Positions 53,269 through 62,721 of a DNA stretch of 64,000 nucleotides are shown here, piece by piece (within the stretch, counting starts at the first letter, position 1; each line of letters begins with the position of its first letter). The notes beneath the pieces are model-generated. The model saw only the letters and a list, made by a program, of their open reading frames with translations. It searched no databases and was not told where the DNA came from. Source of the stretch: Erythrobacter mangrovi. GTDB taxonomy: Bacteria; Pseudomonadota; Alphaproteobacteria; Sphingomonadales; Sphingomonadaceae. Where the stretch lies: positions 1,805,763-1,869,762 of the forward strand of contig NZ_CP053921.1 in NCBI RefSeq assembly GCF_013260645.1, given 5' to 3'. A program made the position numbers and the translations under genes.

Positions 53269-54813
53269 GTGGCCCAGATCCGCCATGCACTCAGCACCAA
53301 GCGCGCCGATGATTTCGCCGCCTGGTACCAGGAAGTCATCTCTGCCGCACAAATGGCCGAGGAGTCGGGCGTGCGCGGCTGCATGGTGATCAAGCCATGG
53401 GGCTACGGCATCTGGGAGCGCATGCAGCGCCTGCTCGACGACCGGATCAAGGCGACCGGTCACGAGAACTCCTATTTCCCGATCTTCATTCCGCTGTCGA
53501 ACTTCGCGCGTGAGGCGGAGCACGTTGACGGCTTCGCCAAGGAAATGGCGGTGGTTACCCACCATCGCCTGATCGCCGGCCCCGAGGGCGGATTGATCCC
53601 CGATCCCGAAGCCAAACTGGAAGAACCGCTGGTGGTTCGGCCGACCTCGGAAACGATCATCGGCGATGCGATGGCGCGTTGGATCCAGTCGTGGCGCGAC
53701 CTGCCGCTGAAGCTGAACCAATGGGCCAACGTGGTGCGCTGGGAAATGCGCACGCGGATGTTCCTGCGCACCAGCGAGTTCCTCTGGCAGGAAGGGCACA
53801 CCGCGCATGCGGACGAGGCCGAGGCCAAGGAGCACACGCTGCGCATGCTCGAGGTCTATCGCGCCTTTGCCGATGAAGACCTGAGCCTTGCGGTGGTCGC
53901 AGGCGAAAAGCCGGAGAACGAGCGTTTCCCCGGTGCGGTCGAGACCTGGTCAATCGAGGCAATGATGCAGGATGGAAAGGCGCTGCAGGCAGGCACCAGC
54001 CACTATCTCGGCACCAATTTCGCGCAGGCCAGCGGCATCCAGTACCAGGATCGCGAGGGCACGCAGACTTATGCCCACACCACCAGCTGGGGCGTTTCGA
54101 CCCGGATGGTCGGCGGCGTCATCATGACGCATGGCGACGATGATGGGTTGCGCCTGCCGCCCAAGATCGCGCCGCAGCAGGTCGTCATCCTGCCGATGCT
54201 GCGCGACGACGACAGCGACGCAGCGCTGATCGACTATTGTGAAGGGCTACGCGCCACGCTCGCAGGCCAGCACGCGCTGGGTGAATCGCTGCGCGTCCTG
54301 CTCGATACGCGCCCCGGCAAGGCGGCGCAGAAGCGCTGGGACTGGGTGCGTAAGGGTGCGCCGGTAATCGTCGAGGTCGGCGGGCGCGACATGGAAAACG
54401 GCGTGGTCAGCATGCTGCGTCGCGATCGGCTGTGGGACGAGGCGAGTGGCAAGCCCGCCTTCCAGACCCCGACCCGCGAAGTGGCCGGGCAGACTATCCC
54501 CGATGTGCTCGCCGATATGCAGGCTACCTTGCTTACTGAAGCGCTCGAACGCCGCGAGGCGAACGTCACGCGCGGTGTGGCCGATTTCGCAGCGGTCGAA
54601 GCGCATTTCGGCGGCAAGGCCAAGTACCCGGGTTGGGTAGAAGTCCAGTGGTCGAAGCCGACTGGTGCTGCGCTCGACAAGGTGGTCGAGCGGCTCAAGG
54701 CGCTGAAGCTGACCATCCGCAATGTCCCGATCGGTTCGGCTCCGGCGAATGGCGCCTGTATCTTCACCGGCGAACCGGCCGTGGAACGGGTGCTCCTGGC
54801 CAAGGCTTACTAG
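53269..54813 (+). CDS. proS: Prolyl-tRNA synthetase, archaeal/eukaryote-type (type 3)
   Basis: ProS charges tRNA-Pro. At 514 residues it lacks the large editing insertion of bacterial type 1 ProRS and is longer than the alphaproteobacterial type 2 form. It has class II motifs VVRPTSETIIG and NVVRWEMRTRMFLRTSEFLWQEGHTAH, and a C-terminal extension ending VLLAKAY, features of the archaeal/eukaryote-like (type 3) enzymes. The start is GTG at 53269 with GGGAAA at Shine-Dalgarno distance. It lies 50 bases after phaR in the forward run. Confidence 0.93.
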   Translation: MAQIRHALSTKRADDFAAWYQEVISAAQMAEESGVRGCMVIKPWGYGIWERMQRLLDDRIKATGHENSYFPIFIPLSNFAREAEHVDGFAKEMAVVTHHRLIAGPEGGLIPDPEAKLEEPLVVRPTSETIIGDAMARWIQSWRDLPLKLNQWANVVRWEMRTRMFLRTSEFLWQEGHTAHADEAEAKEHTLRMLEVYRAFADEDLSLAVVAGEKPENERFPGAVETWSIEAMMQDGKALQAGTSHYLGTNFAQASGIQYQDREGTQTYAHTTSWGVSTRMVGGVIMTHGDDDGLRLPPKIAPQQVVILPMLRDDDSDAALIDYCEGLRATLAGQHALGESLRVLLDTRPGKAAQKRWDWVRKGAPVIVEVGGRDMENGVVSMLRRDRLWDEASGKPAFQTPTREVAGQTIPDVLADMQATLLTEALERREANVTRGVADFAAVEAHFGGKAKYPGWVEVQWSKPTGAALDKVVERLKALKLTIRNVPIGSAPANGACIFTGEPAVERVLLAKAY

Positions 54814-54849
54814 CTTGAACTGACGGGCAGTTTGGGTGAGACAGCGGGC

Positions 54850-56196
54850 ATGAAGAAGCTCGCTTTCGCCGCCGCCCTCATTGCCGCCCCGATTTCAGCA
54901 CAGAGTTCCGATCCCGCCGCCGGCGTGTCGGAGGCACGCTTGCGCGCCGATATCGATACGCTGGTGGGGTTCGGCACGCGTCACACGCTATCCGAGCAGG
55001 ACAACCCCAAGCGTGGCATCGGCGCAGCGGTCGACTGGGGCCTTGCCGAATTCAGCCGCATTTCCGCGCAATGCCGAGGTTGCCTCGAGATCGTTGCGCC
55101 GGAGCGCATGGTTTCAGGTGCACGCATTCCCACGCCGGTACGCCTGCGCAATGCCGTGGCGATCCAGCGGGGGGCCGAGCGTCCCAATGAGGTCGTGATC
55201 GTCCAGGGTCACATCGACAGCCGCGTGTCCGACCCGCTCGACTGGCAGAAGGATGCCCCCGGCGCCAACGATGATGGCTCGGGTACCGTGCTGGTGCTCG
55301 AGGCCGCGCGCAACCTGTCGCAGCGCAGCTACCCCGTCACCATCGTCTATGCGCTGCTTTCGGGCGAGGAGCAGGGGCTCTTCGGTGGACGACTGATGGC
55401 CGACTATGCTGCCGAGCAAGGCTGGCAGGTCAAGGCGGTGCTCAACAATGATATCGTCGGCGGCAGCTGCGGCAGCGACGGCTGGTGCGACGACGCGCAT
55501 GTCCGCCTGTTCTCCGAAGGTCCGCGCGCCGATTTGACCGACGAACTCCGCGCGGCGCAACGCCGCGAAGGCGGCGAGAACGATACGCCGAGCCGCAATC
55601 TGTCGCGCTATATCGACCAGCTTGCGGACCAATATGACGGAAGCCTCGATGTGCGGCAGATTTGGCGCGCCGACCGCATGGGGCGGGGCGGGGACCAACT
55701 CCCCTTCCTCGAGAAGGGCTATCCTGCGGTGCGGATTACCGTCGCGGTCGAAAACTACAATTGGCAGCACCAGGACCTGCGCATCGAGGATGACATCGAG
55801 TACGGTGACACACCGGACAAGATGGATTTCCCCTACCTCGCCCGGGTCACGCAGCTGAACATCCGCGCGCTCGACGCGCTGGCGCGGACACCAGTTCCTC
55901 CTGTCGCCAAGGCTGAAGCTGCGGTGCAGACCTTTACGGACATTAAGTGGGCAGAAGTCCCTGGAGCCATCGGCTACACAGTCTGGCAACGCCGTACCGA
56001 CGAACCCTATTGGCCTGCCGAGCCGGTGATCGCGAATGTCGTAGCAACCAGTGCACGACTGGAAGGCGTGCGCGGGGACGACTGGATCTTCGGAGTAAGT
56101 GCGACCGCGGTCGACGGGAAGCGCAGCCCCGTTTCCAGTGCCGTCCCTGCCGGCCAGTTTGCGCCTGCTGCACCGAAGAAGGATGACAGCGAGTAG
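54850..56196 (+). CDS. Secreted M28 family zinc peptidase
   Basis: The 448-residue product has a signal peptide (MKKLAFAAALIAAPISA, cleavage after SAQ) and an M28-type aminopeptidase domain. Zinc-ligand motifs are present in order: VIVQGHIDSR, GANDDGSGT, LLSGEEQGLFG, NNDIVGG and NWQHQDL. The C-terminal part after residue 355 (FTDIKWAEVPGAIGYTVW) looks like a fibronectin III-like or beta-sandwich add-on. Peptide substrates are unknown. The ATG at 54850 precedes the signal peptide. It sits between proS and rnr in the same direction. Confidence 0.9.
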   Translation: MKKLAFAAALIAAPISAQSSDPAAGVSEARLRADIDTLVGFGTRHTLSEQDNPKRGIGAAVDWGLAEFSRISAQCRGCLEIVAPERMVSGARIPTPVRLRNAVAIQRGAERPNEVVIVQGHIDSRVSDPLDWQKDAPGANDDGSGTVLVLEAARNLSQRSYPVTIVYALLSGEEQGLFGGRLMADYAAEQGWQVKAVLNNDIVGGSCGSDGWCDDAHVRLFSEGPRADLTDELRAAQRREGGENDTPSRNLSRYIDQLADQYDGSLDVRQIWRADRMGRGGDQLPFLEKGYPAVRITVAVENYNWQHQDLRIEDDIEYGDTPDKMDFPYLARVTQLNIRALDALARTPVPPVAKAEAAVQTFTDIKWAEVPGAIGYTVWQRRTDEPYWPAEPVIANVVATSARLEGVRGDDWIFGVSATAVDGKRSPVSSAVPAGQFAPAAPKKDDSE

Positions 56197-56208
56197 CTGC
56201 GTCCCCAT

Positions 56209-58527
56209 ATGGCGCGCATGACAAAACAAAATAAGAACCGGCAGCCGCCCCAGCGTGGCGCAGGCATGCCGTCCAAGGAACAAATTCTAGAATTCCTCCA
56301 ATCCTCACCGACCCCTGCCGGAAAGCGCGAAATCGCCAAGGCTTTCGGCCTCAAGGGTCAGGAAAAGATCCTCCTCAAGCAACGCCTCAAGGACATGGCC
56401 GAAGAAGGCCTGATCGACGGCAGGCGCACCGCCTATCACCGGATGGGCGGCGTGCCGAAGGTCACCGTGCTCAAGGTCGTTGCCATCGATGATGGCGAAC
56501 CGATTGCGGAGCCCGAGAACTGGGCGCCCGATGCGCCGGGCAAACCGCCCAAGCTGACGGTCAAGGAAACCAAGAAGAGGGCTGCGCTCAAGCGCGGCGA
56601 TCGCTTCCTGGCCCGGACCGAAGAAACCGCTAACGGTTGGATCGCGCATCCAATGAAGAAGCTGCCCGCGCGCACCGAGGGCATGATGGGTGTTGTCGAA
56701 TTCGACGGGGCCGGAAAGCCATGGCTCGCTCCGGTCGACAAGCGCGTACGCGACAGTGCGCCGATCGGCGAATTGGGTGAGGCCAAGGAGGGCGAACTCG
56801 TCCTTGCCGAACGCATGGGCAAGTCGGTCCGCTCGCCGGTCAAGGTGGTCGAGGTCGTCGGCGATCCGCTGGCTCCCAAGAGCTTCAGCCTGATCGCCAT
56901 CGCCAAGCACGGTATTCCGCACATCTTCCCGCACGAGGCCATGGCCGAAGCGGAACGCGCGACGGAGCTGGGTCTCTCGCCCGATCACCGCGAGGATTTG
57001 CGCGCCGTCCCGATCGTCGCCATCGACCCGGCCGACGCGCGCGACCATGACGATGCCATCTGGGCCGAATCCGATGGGCAGGGCGGATACAACGCCATCG
57101 TCGCCATTGCCGACGTCAGCTATTACGTCCGACCCGGCGGCGCGCTCGACCGTGAGGCCCGCAAGCGCGGCAACTCGGTCTATTTCCCCGACCGGGTCGT
57201 GCCGATGCTGCCCGAAGTGCTCAGCGCGGACGTCTGTTCGCTGAGGGAAGACGTCGACCGTGCGGCGATGGCTTGCCACATGCACATCGATGCGCAGGGG
57301 CAGATCAAGAGCTGGCGCTTCACCCGCGCCATTGTCCGCATCGTACGCAATATCGCCTACGAGGATGCGCAGGCGGCAATCGATGCCGGTGACGCGCCCG
57401 AGTACCTGAAGAACCTTTGGGGCGCGTGGAAGCTCTTGCTCGCCGCGCGCGAGGCCCGTGACCCGCTTGAGCTCGAACTGCCCGAACGGCAGGTGAAGCT
57501 CAACGATGCCGGCAAGATCGAAGAAATCGCCGTGCGCGAAAGGCTCGACGCGCATCGCGTGGTCGAGGATTTCATGATCGCCGCCAATGTGGCCGCCGCG
57601 AAGGCGCTAGAGGCGAAGAAAGCCCCTGTCGTCTATCGCATCCACGAACAGCCGAACCGGGAAAAGATGATCGCCCTGCGCGATTACCTCGCCACGCAGG
57701 GGCGCAAGCTTGCGCTCGGCCAGGTCATCACTCCAGGCCTGTTCAATCGCATGCTCAAGGACATCGCCGATCCGGCGGAAAAGGTCCTGATCATGGAGGC
57801 TGTGCTACGCAGCCAGACGCAGGCCTATTACGGGCCGCAGAACGCGGGCCACTTCGGCCTTGCGCTCGGCAGCTACGCGCATTTCACATCGCCCATCCGG
57901 CGTTATTCCGACCTGTTGGTCCATCGCGCACTGGTCGACGCCTATGGCCTCGAGCAGCCCAAGCCCAAGGTGAATCTGCCGGAAGGCAGCGGCCTCTCGG
58001 ATCGCGACAAGACCGCGCTCAGCCAGATCACCGACGCAATCAGCCAGACCGAACGACGCGCGATGGAGGCCGAACGGGACACGATCGACCGCTATGTCGC
58101 CGCCTGGCTTTCGGGCCGTGTGGGTGAGACTTTCGACACGCGGATCACCGGCGTGCAGGGCTTCGGCTTCTTCGCCACCATCGATAAGCTCGGCGGCGAC
58201 GGCCTCGTTCCCGTCTCGACGCTGGGGCGCGAATATTTCCGCTACGATGAGGCGGCGCAGAAACTGGTCGGCGAGGACAGCGGCACGGAGTATGCTGTCG
58301 GTGACCGGCTGAAGCTCAAGCTGGCCGAAGCGAATGCACTGACCGGCGCGCTCAAGTTCGAGGTTCCCGACAGCGACGGTGCCCCGGTCGAACAACGTGG
58401 CGCCCGACCTGCCCCGCGCAAGAAACCGCCACAAAAGGGGAAGGGCGCCCCTCGCCAGAAGCATGCGCAGGGCCAGCGCGGCCGACCGTCCAACATTCGC
58501 CACCAGGGGCGGGGGAAGAAGCGCTAG
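56209..58527 (+). CDS. rnr: Ribonuclease R
   Basis: RNase R is a processive 3'-5' exoribonuclease that degrades structured RNA. The 772-residue protein has an N-terminal helix-turn-helix-like region, cold-shock-type domains, the RNB catalytic domain with IVAIDPADARDHDDAIWAE near residue 266 carrying the metal-binding aspartates, and an S1 domain (GRVGETFDTRITGVQGFGFF) near 640. The tail is Lys/Arg-rich and basic. The start ATG at 56209 has no Shine-Dalgarno and a second ATG occurs at 56218. It ends convergently with the Usp gene, sharing the bases CTAG. Confidence 0.95.
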   Translation: MARMTKQNKNRQPPQRGAGMPSKEQILEFLQSSPTPAGKREIAKAFGLKGQEKILLKQRLKDMAEEGLIDGRRTAYHRMGGVPKVTVLKVVAIDDGEPIAEPENWAPDAPGKPPKLTVKETKKRAALKRGDRFLARTEETANGWIAHPMKKLPARTEGMMGVVEFDGAGKPWLAPVDKRVRDSAPIGELGEAKEGELVLAERMGKSVRSPVKVVEVVGDPLAPKSFSLIAIAKHGIPHIFPHEAMAEAERATELGLSPDHREDLRAVPIVAIDPADARDHDDAIWAESDGQGGYNAIVAIADVSYYVRPGGALDREARKRGNSVYFPDRVVPMLPEVLSADVCSLREDVDRAAMACHMHIDAQGQIKSWRFTRAIVRIVRNIAYEDAQAAIDAGDAPEYLKNLWGAWKLLLAAREARDPLELELPERQVKLNDAGKIEEIAVRERLDAHRVVEDFMIAANVAAAKALEAKKAPVVYRIHEQPNREKMIALRDYLATQGRKLALGQVITPGLFNRMLKDIADPAEKVLIMEAVLRSQTQAYYGPQNAGHFGLALGSYAHFTSPIRRYSDLLVHRALVDAYGLEQPKPKVNLPEGSGLSDRDKTALSQITDAISQTERRAMEAERDTIDRYVAAWLSGRVGETFDTRITGVQGFGFFATIDKLGGDGLVPVSTLGREYFRYDEAAQKLVGEDSGTEYAVGDRLKLKLAEANALTGALKFEVPDSDGAPVEQRGARPAPRKKPPQKGKGAPRQKHAQGQRGRPSNIRHQGRGKKR

Positions 58528-58976
58528 GCCAGCCTGTCGATGTCTTCCCGACTCAAACCGCCGGGGACGATATAGAGCGGGCAGGGCAGCTGCCCCGCAT
58601 GGGCTGAGAAGTGGCTTACCAGCGGCCCCGGCGCGCCATCGGCGCAAGCACCGAGCACGAGCGAGGCGATCTCGCCATGCTCCTCGATATATTTGCGGAT
58701 AACCTCCGCAGGCGTGCCAGGGCGCACGGCAATCGTTGGCATCTTGCCGCTTTCGGCAAAGATATGGCCGGCAGCATTGTTGGCCATGACTTCGGCCCGT
58801 TCGCGCGCTTCCTGTTCGATCGTCGCCTGCACGCCGCCGAAGGCCGAAAAGGTCTGCTGCGGGACCAGCGCCAGGATATGCACCGAGCCGCCCGTCTTCT
58901 GCGCACGCAGCGAGGCGAAGCGGAGCGCCTGGTTAGCCTCCTCCGTCTCGTCCATCACAACCAGGTAGATACGCAT
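58524..58976 (-). CDS. Universal stress protein family
   Basis: The 150-residue protein is a single Usp domain: IYLVVMDETEEANQALRFA at the start, a central EVMANNAAGHIF, and the ATP-binding-like LVLGACADGAPGPLVSHF near the C-terminus. The pattern GxxG-x9-G(S/T) that marks nucleotide-binding Usps is imperfect (GACADGAPGPLVS), so nucleotide binding is uncertain. It is divergent from pdhC across about 130 bases and convergent with rnr. The role is likely stress-related but not specified. Confidence 0.85.
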   Translation of the reverse strand: MRIYLVVMDETEEANQALRFASLRAQKTGGSVHILALVPQQTFSAFGGVQATIEQEARERAEVMANNAAGHIFAESGKMPTIAVRPGTPAEVIRKYIEEHGEIASLVLGACADGAPGPLVSHFSAHAGQLPCPLYIVPGGLSREDIDRLA

Positions 58977-59107
58977 GCCAGTCCCCTCAGTCCCTGCGTG
59001 CGGGATATCCGGTAATTCGTATTCTGCGCAAGGACCTTGCAGCGCGCGCGCAACTTGGCCAGAGGACGAGGCAAGACGTTTGCCCGTGAGAGGACGCTAC
59101 GGAAACC

Positions 59108-60379
59108 ATGCCCACGCCGATCAAGATGCCCGCCCTGTCGCCCACCATGGAAGAGGGCACTCTGGCTCGCTGGTTGGTGAAACCGGGGGATACGGTCAGC
59201 GCGGGCGACATCATGGCCGAGATCGAGACTGACAAGGCGACGATGGAGTTCGAGGCGGTCGACGAAGGGACGATCGTTTCGATCGCGGTCGATGAAGGCA
59301 CCGAAGGGGTCAAGGTCGGCACCGTGATCGCAATGCTCGCCGAAGAGGGCGAGGATGCCAGCGCGGCAGCAGCCGCTCCCGCTCCCGCCGCTGAAAAGCC
59401 GAAACCCGAGCCCAAGGCCGAGGCAGCACCCGCTCCGGCACCCGCTCCTGCTCCTGCGCCCGTTGCTGCTGCACCCAAGGCATCGGGCGACCGTATCGTG
59501 GCCTCACCGCTGGCAAAGCGTATTGCCGAACAGAAGGGTATCGACCTCGCAGGCGTTACCGGCAGCGGCCCCAACGGCCGTATCGTCAAGGCGGATGTCG
59601 AGGGCATACAGCCCGGCGCCGCACCGGCCAAAGCCGAAACTGCTGCGCCCGCTCCGGTCAAGCCCGCGACGCTGGGCGGCGATCTCGATGCGCCTTACGA
59701 AGCGCAGAAGCTCAACAATGTCCGCAAGGTCATCGCGCGCCGCCTGACCGAAGCGAAGCAGACGATCCCGCACATCTACCTCACCGTGGACGTACGGCTC
59801 GATGCGCTGCTCAAGCTGCGCGGCGAACTCAACAAGAGCCTCGAGCCCGATGGCGTGAAGCTCTCGGTCAACGACCTGCTGATCAAGGCGCTTGCCCGTG
59901 CACTGCAGCGCGTGCCCAAGTGCAATGTCAGCTTCCAGGGCGACGAGCTGTTCCAATACAGCCGCGAGGACATCTCTGTTGCCGTCGCCGCGCCTTCGGG
60001 CCTGATCACCCCGATCATCCGCGATGCGGGCCGCAAGGGCCTCGCGCAGATCAGCACCGAGATGAAGGAACTCGCAGGCAAGGCCAAGGACGGCAAGCTG
60101 CAGCCGCATGAATTCCAGGGCGGCACGGCCTCGCTCTCCAACCTCGGCATGTTCGGCACCAAGCAGTTCGACGCGGTGATCAACCCGCCGCAGGCAATGA
60201 TCCTCGCGGTCGGCGCGGGCGAGCAACGCCCCTGGGTGATCGACGGCGCGCTGGGCGTCGCCACGGTGATGAGCGCCACGGGCAGTTTCGACCACCGCGC
60301 CATCGACGGCGCCGACGGCGCGGCGCTGATGCAGGCGTTTCAGCAGTTGGTGGAGAACCCGATGGGGCTGGTGGTCTAA
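59108..60379 (+). CDS. pdhC: Pyruvate dehydrogenase E2 (dihydrolipoamide acetyltransferase)
   Basis: E2 transfers acetyl groups in the pyruvate dehydrogenase complex. The 423-residue protein has one lipoyl domain with Lys43 in ETDKATME, an Ala/Pro linker (about residues 80-125), the E3-binding domain ([19 protein letters not shown]), and the catalytic acyltransferase domain ending [16 protein letters not shown] with the active-site His and Asp. E1 genes are not adjacent: upstream is the divergent Usp gene. lpdA follows after two small genes, so the operon is incomplete here. Confidence 0.93.
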   Translation: MPTPIKMPALSPTMEEGTLARWLVKPGDTVSAGDIMAEIETDKATMEFEAVDEGTIVSIAVDEGTEGVKVGTVIAMLAEEGEDASAAAAAPAPAAEKPKPEPKAEAAPAPAPAPAPAPVAAAPKASGDRIVASPLAKRIAEQKGIDLAGVTGSGPNGRIVKADVEGIQPGAAPAKAETAAPAPVKPATLGGDLDAPYEAQKLNNVRKVIARRLTEAKQTIPHIYLTVDVRLDALLKLRGELNKSLEPDGVKLSVNDLLIKALARALQRVPKCNVSFQGDELFQYSREDISVAVAAPSGLITPIIRDAGRKGLAQISTEMKELAGKAKDGKLQPHEFQGGTASLSNLGMFGTKQFDAVINPPQAMILAVGAGEQRPWVIDGALGVATVMSATGSFDHRAIDGADGAALMQAFQQLVENPMGLVV

Positions 60380-60691
60380 TTGATCGTCTCTCGCACCTCG
60401 ATTGCGGCCCTTCTTGCGGCACATATTCTATTTGTGTGGGGAATGATTGGATTCCTCGGAGAAACCTGGTTGATGCTGCTTCTCTGTGGCGCGTCCCAAA
60501 ACTCGCTATTGAGTGGGTCGCTTGGGGTTATGTGGCTTGTTGCAACGCTGACCCCCATCCTCGGGATTGTTTCAATAGTGAAGACCCGTTGGGGCTCACT
60601 CTACGTTTGTTCCGTCGCATTTACGTTATTTATCTTTTGGCTCATTCAATACCTACGAGAGCTCAGGATAACATTCTGCGATGCGCTCTGA
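60380..60691 (+). CDS. Small integral membrane protein of unknown function
   Basis: The frame of 103 codons starts with TTG at 60380, immediately after the pdhC stop, and predicts three membrane helices (AALLAAHILFVWGMIGFLG; GVMWLVATLTPILGIVSI; VAFTLFIFWLIQYL). The bases are clearly poorer in GC than the rest of the window (many ATT, TTT and CTA codons), unlike pdhC and lpdA. Its last 11 bases overlap the thioesterase gene. I do not recognise the family. Strong hydrophobicity and the tight packing make it more likely real than chance; the base composition suggests later arrival. Confidence 0.55.
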   Translation: MIVSRTSIAALLAAHILFVWGMIGFLGETWLMLLLCGASQNSLLSGSLGVMWLVATLTPILGIVSIVKTRWGSLYVCSVAFTLFIFWLIQYLRELRITFCDAL

Positions 60692-61055
60692 ACCCCTCAT
60701 CCGCGTCACTGCCATGCCGACCGACCTCAACCCCTATGGCGGAGTGTTCGGTGGCTGGCTGATGAGCCAGATGGCACTGGGTGCGGGTTCGCTCGCGAGC
60801 CGGGTGGGAAAGGGCAAGGCGGTGGTCGTCTCGGCCACCGATTTCGCCTTCCCCGGCGCGATGCAGGTGGGGGACGAGCTCTCGGTCTATTGCGAGGTCG
60901 TCACCACCGGCAACACGTCGCTCACCATTGCGGCCGAGGCGGTCGGCCGCGAGCGCAACGGCGAGGCTGAAACCAAGGTGGCGCAGGGCACCTTCAAGTT
61001 CGTGCTGCTGGACGAGAACGACCGCCCGCGCGCGGTGTCGGGGCAGTGGGTATGA
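60681..61055 (+). CDS. Acyl-CoA thioesterase (hotdog fold, YciA-like)
   Basis: This 124-residue protein has the hotdog-fold signature of the acyl-CoA thioesterase group: NPYGGVFGGWLMSQMALGAG near residue 18, followed by VSATDFAFPGAMQVGDELSVYCEV, matching YciA. The fold hydrolyses acyl-CoA thioesters. It sits between pdhC and lpdA in the same direction, after a small membrane gene it overlaps by 11 bases. A link to acetyl-CoA or acyl-CoA overflow is possible but inferred. Confidence 0.85.
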   Translation: MRSEPLIRVTAMPTDLNPYGGVFGGWLMSQMALGAGSLASRVGKGKAVVVSATDFAFPGAMQVGDELSVYCEVVTTGNTSLTIAAEAVGRERNGEAETKVAQGTFKFVLLDENDRPRAVSGQWV

Positions 61056-61277
61056 CCGCTGTCCTACAGGTGCGCCAGCATGGCATCATGTCGGGCATGG
61101 CCCGCCTATACGCAATACTCCCTGATCCCGCATTTTCCGCCCACGCGAAAGGTGACAATCCTGATCGCATCTCGGCCCGGTTTGCCGAGGGTAAGGCGCG
61201 GATCGCAGAGTTTTTCATAACCCCCCGGTCGGTGTTCCACCCGGCCGGCGAATCAACACGCATCAGGCAGGCAATTC

Positions 61278-62693
61278 ATGGCTGACACTTCTTACGACGT
61301 CATCGTTCTCGGTTCCGGACCCGGCGGCTATGTCGCGGCGATCCGCTGTGCGCAGCTGGGCCTGAAGACCGCCATCGTCGAACGCGAACTGCTGGGCGGC
61401 ATCTGCCTCAACTGGGGCTGCATCCCGACCAAGGCGCTGCTGCGATCGGCCGAGATCCTGCACTATGCCCAGCACGCGAGCGACTATGGTCTCAAGATCG
61501 CCGGCAAGATCGAGGCGGACCTTGAAGCGGTGGTAAAGCGCAGCCGCGGCGTGGCCAAGCAGCTCAACCAGGGCGTCACGCACCTGATGAAGAAGAACAA
61601 GATCACGGTGCATATGGGCGAGGGCACGCTGACCGGCCCGACCTCGCTGACGGTTAAATCCGACAAGGGCGAGGAGAAGCTCACCGCCAGGCATATCATC
61701 ATCGCCACCGGCGCGCGTGCCCGCGACCTGCCTTTCGCCAAGGCCGACGGCAAGCGCGTGTGGACTTATCGTCATGCGATGACGCCGAGCGAAATGCCCA
61801 AGAAGCTGCTGGTGATCGGCAGCGGCGCAATCGGGATAGAGTTCGCGAGCTTCTACAACGACATGGGCTGCGAAGTGACCGTGGTCGAAATGCTCGACCG
61901 CGTGGTGCCGGTGGAAGACAAGGACGTCTCCGCTTTCCTCGAAAAGAGCCTGACCAAGCAGGGCATGACGATCATGACCGGTGCCGGGGTTGAGGACCTC
62001 AAGGTCTCCGCCAGTGGCGTGAAGGCGAAGATCAAGGCCAAGGACGGCAAGGTTTCCGAGACCGAGTTCAGCCACTGCATCGTCGCCATCGGCATCGTTC
62101 CGAACACCGAGAACGTCGGGCTCGAGAAGCTGGTCGATCTCGACCGTGGCTTCATCCAGATCGATCCCTTTGGCCGCACCAAGTCGAAGGGATTGTGGGC
62201 GATCGGCGACTGCACGCCCGGGCCGTGGCTGGCGCACAAGGCGAGCCATGAGGGTGTCACCACCGCCGAAACTATCGCCAAGGAACTGGGCAACAAGGAC
62301 GTCCATCCGCACCCGCTCGACCGCAACAACATCCCCGGTTGCACCTATTGCCACCCGCAGATCGCCAGCGTCGGCATGACCGAGGCCAAGGCAAAGGAAG
62401 CGGGCTACGAGGTCAAGGCCGGAACCTTCCCCTTCATCGGCAATGGCAAGGCCATCGCGCTGGGTGAGGCCGAAGGCTTCGTGAAGACCGTGTTCGATGC
62501 GAAGACCGGCGAGCTGCTGGGCGCACATATGGTCGGTGCGGAAGTGACCGAGATGATCCAGGGCTTTGTCGTCGGCAAGACGCTGGAGACGACCGAGGCG
62601 GAACTGATGAACACCGTCTTCCCGCACCCGACGATAAGCGAGAGCATGCATGAGAGCGTGCTTGCCGCATACGGGCGCGCGCTGCATATCTGA
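61278..62693 (+). CDS. lpdA: Dihydrolipoamide dehydrogenase (E3)
   Basis: E3 reoxidises dihydrolipoamide with NAD+. The 471-residue protein has the FAD motif VLGSGPGGYVAAI, the redox cysteines Cys43 and Cys48 in GGICLNWGCIPTKALL, the NAD-binding GSGAIGIEFASF near residue 180, and the C-terminal FPHPTISESMHES with the catalytic His-Glu. The ATG at 61278 follows a CAGGCAGG segment. It serves pyruvate dehydrogenase with pdhC, about 900 bases upstream. An antisense frame across the gene is a shadow. Confidence 0.96.
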   Translation: MADTSYDVIVLGSGPGGYVAAIRCAQLGLKTAIVERELLGGICLNWGCIPTKALLRSAEILHYAQHASDYGLKIAGKIEADLEAVVKRSRGVAKQLNQGVTHLMKKNKITVHMGEGTLTGPTSLTVKSDKGEEKLTARHIIIATGARARDLPFAKADGKRVWTYRHAMTPSEMPKKLLVIGSGAIGIEFASFYNDMGCEVTVVEMLDRVVPVEDKDVSAFLEKSLTKQGMTIMTGAGVEDLKVSASGVKAKIKAKDGKVSETEFSHCIVAIGIVPNTENVGLEKLVDLDRGFIQIDPFGRTKSKGLWAIGDCTPGPWLAHKASHEGVTTAETIAKELGNKDVHPHPLDRNNIPGCTYCHPQIASVGMTEAKAKEAGYEVKAGTFPFIGNGKAIALGEAEGFVKTVFDAKTGELLGAHMVGAEVTEMIQGFVVGKTLETTEAELMNTVFPHPTISESMHESVLAAYGRALHI

Positions 62694-62721
62694 TCCGCGC
62701 GCATAACAGGGGGAGGGCGCA

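Noticed and set aside
61052..61285. 77-codon frame linked to the thioesterase by an ATGA overlap
   Set aside because: Rare codons, no family resemblance, and it runs into the lpdA start; kept only as a doubtful possibility in the findings.
61263..62687. 474-codon minus-strand frame opposite lpdA
   Set aside because: Shadow of a clear dihydrolipoamide dehydrogenase gene.
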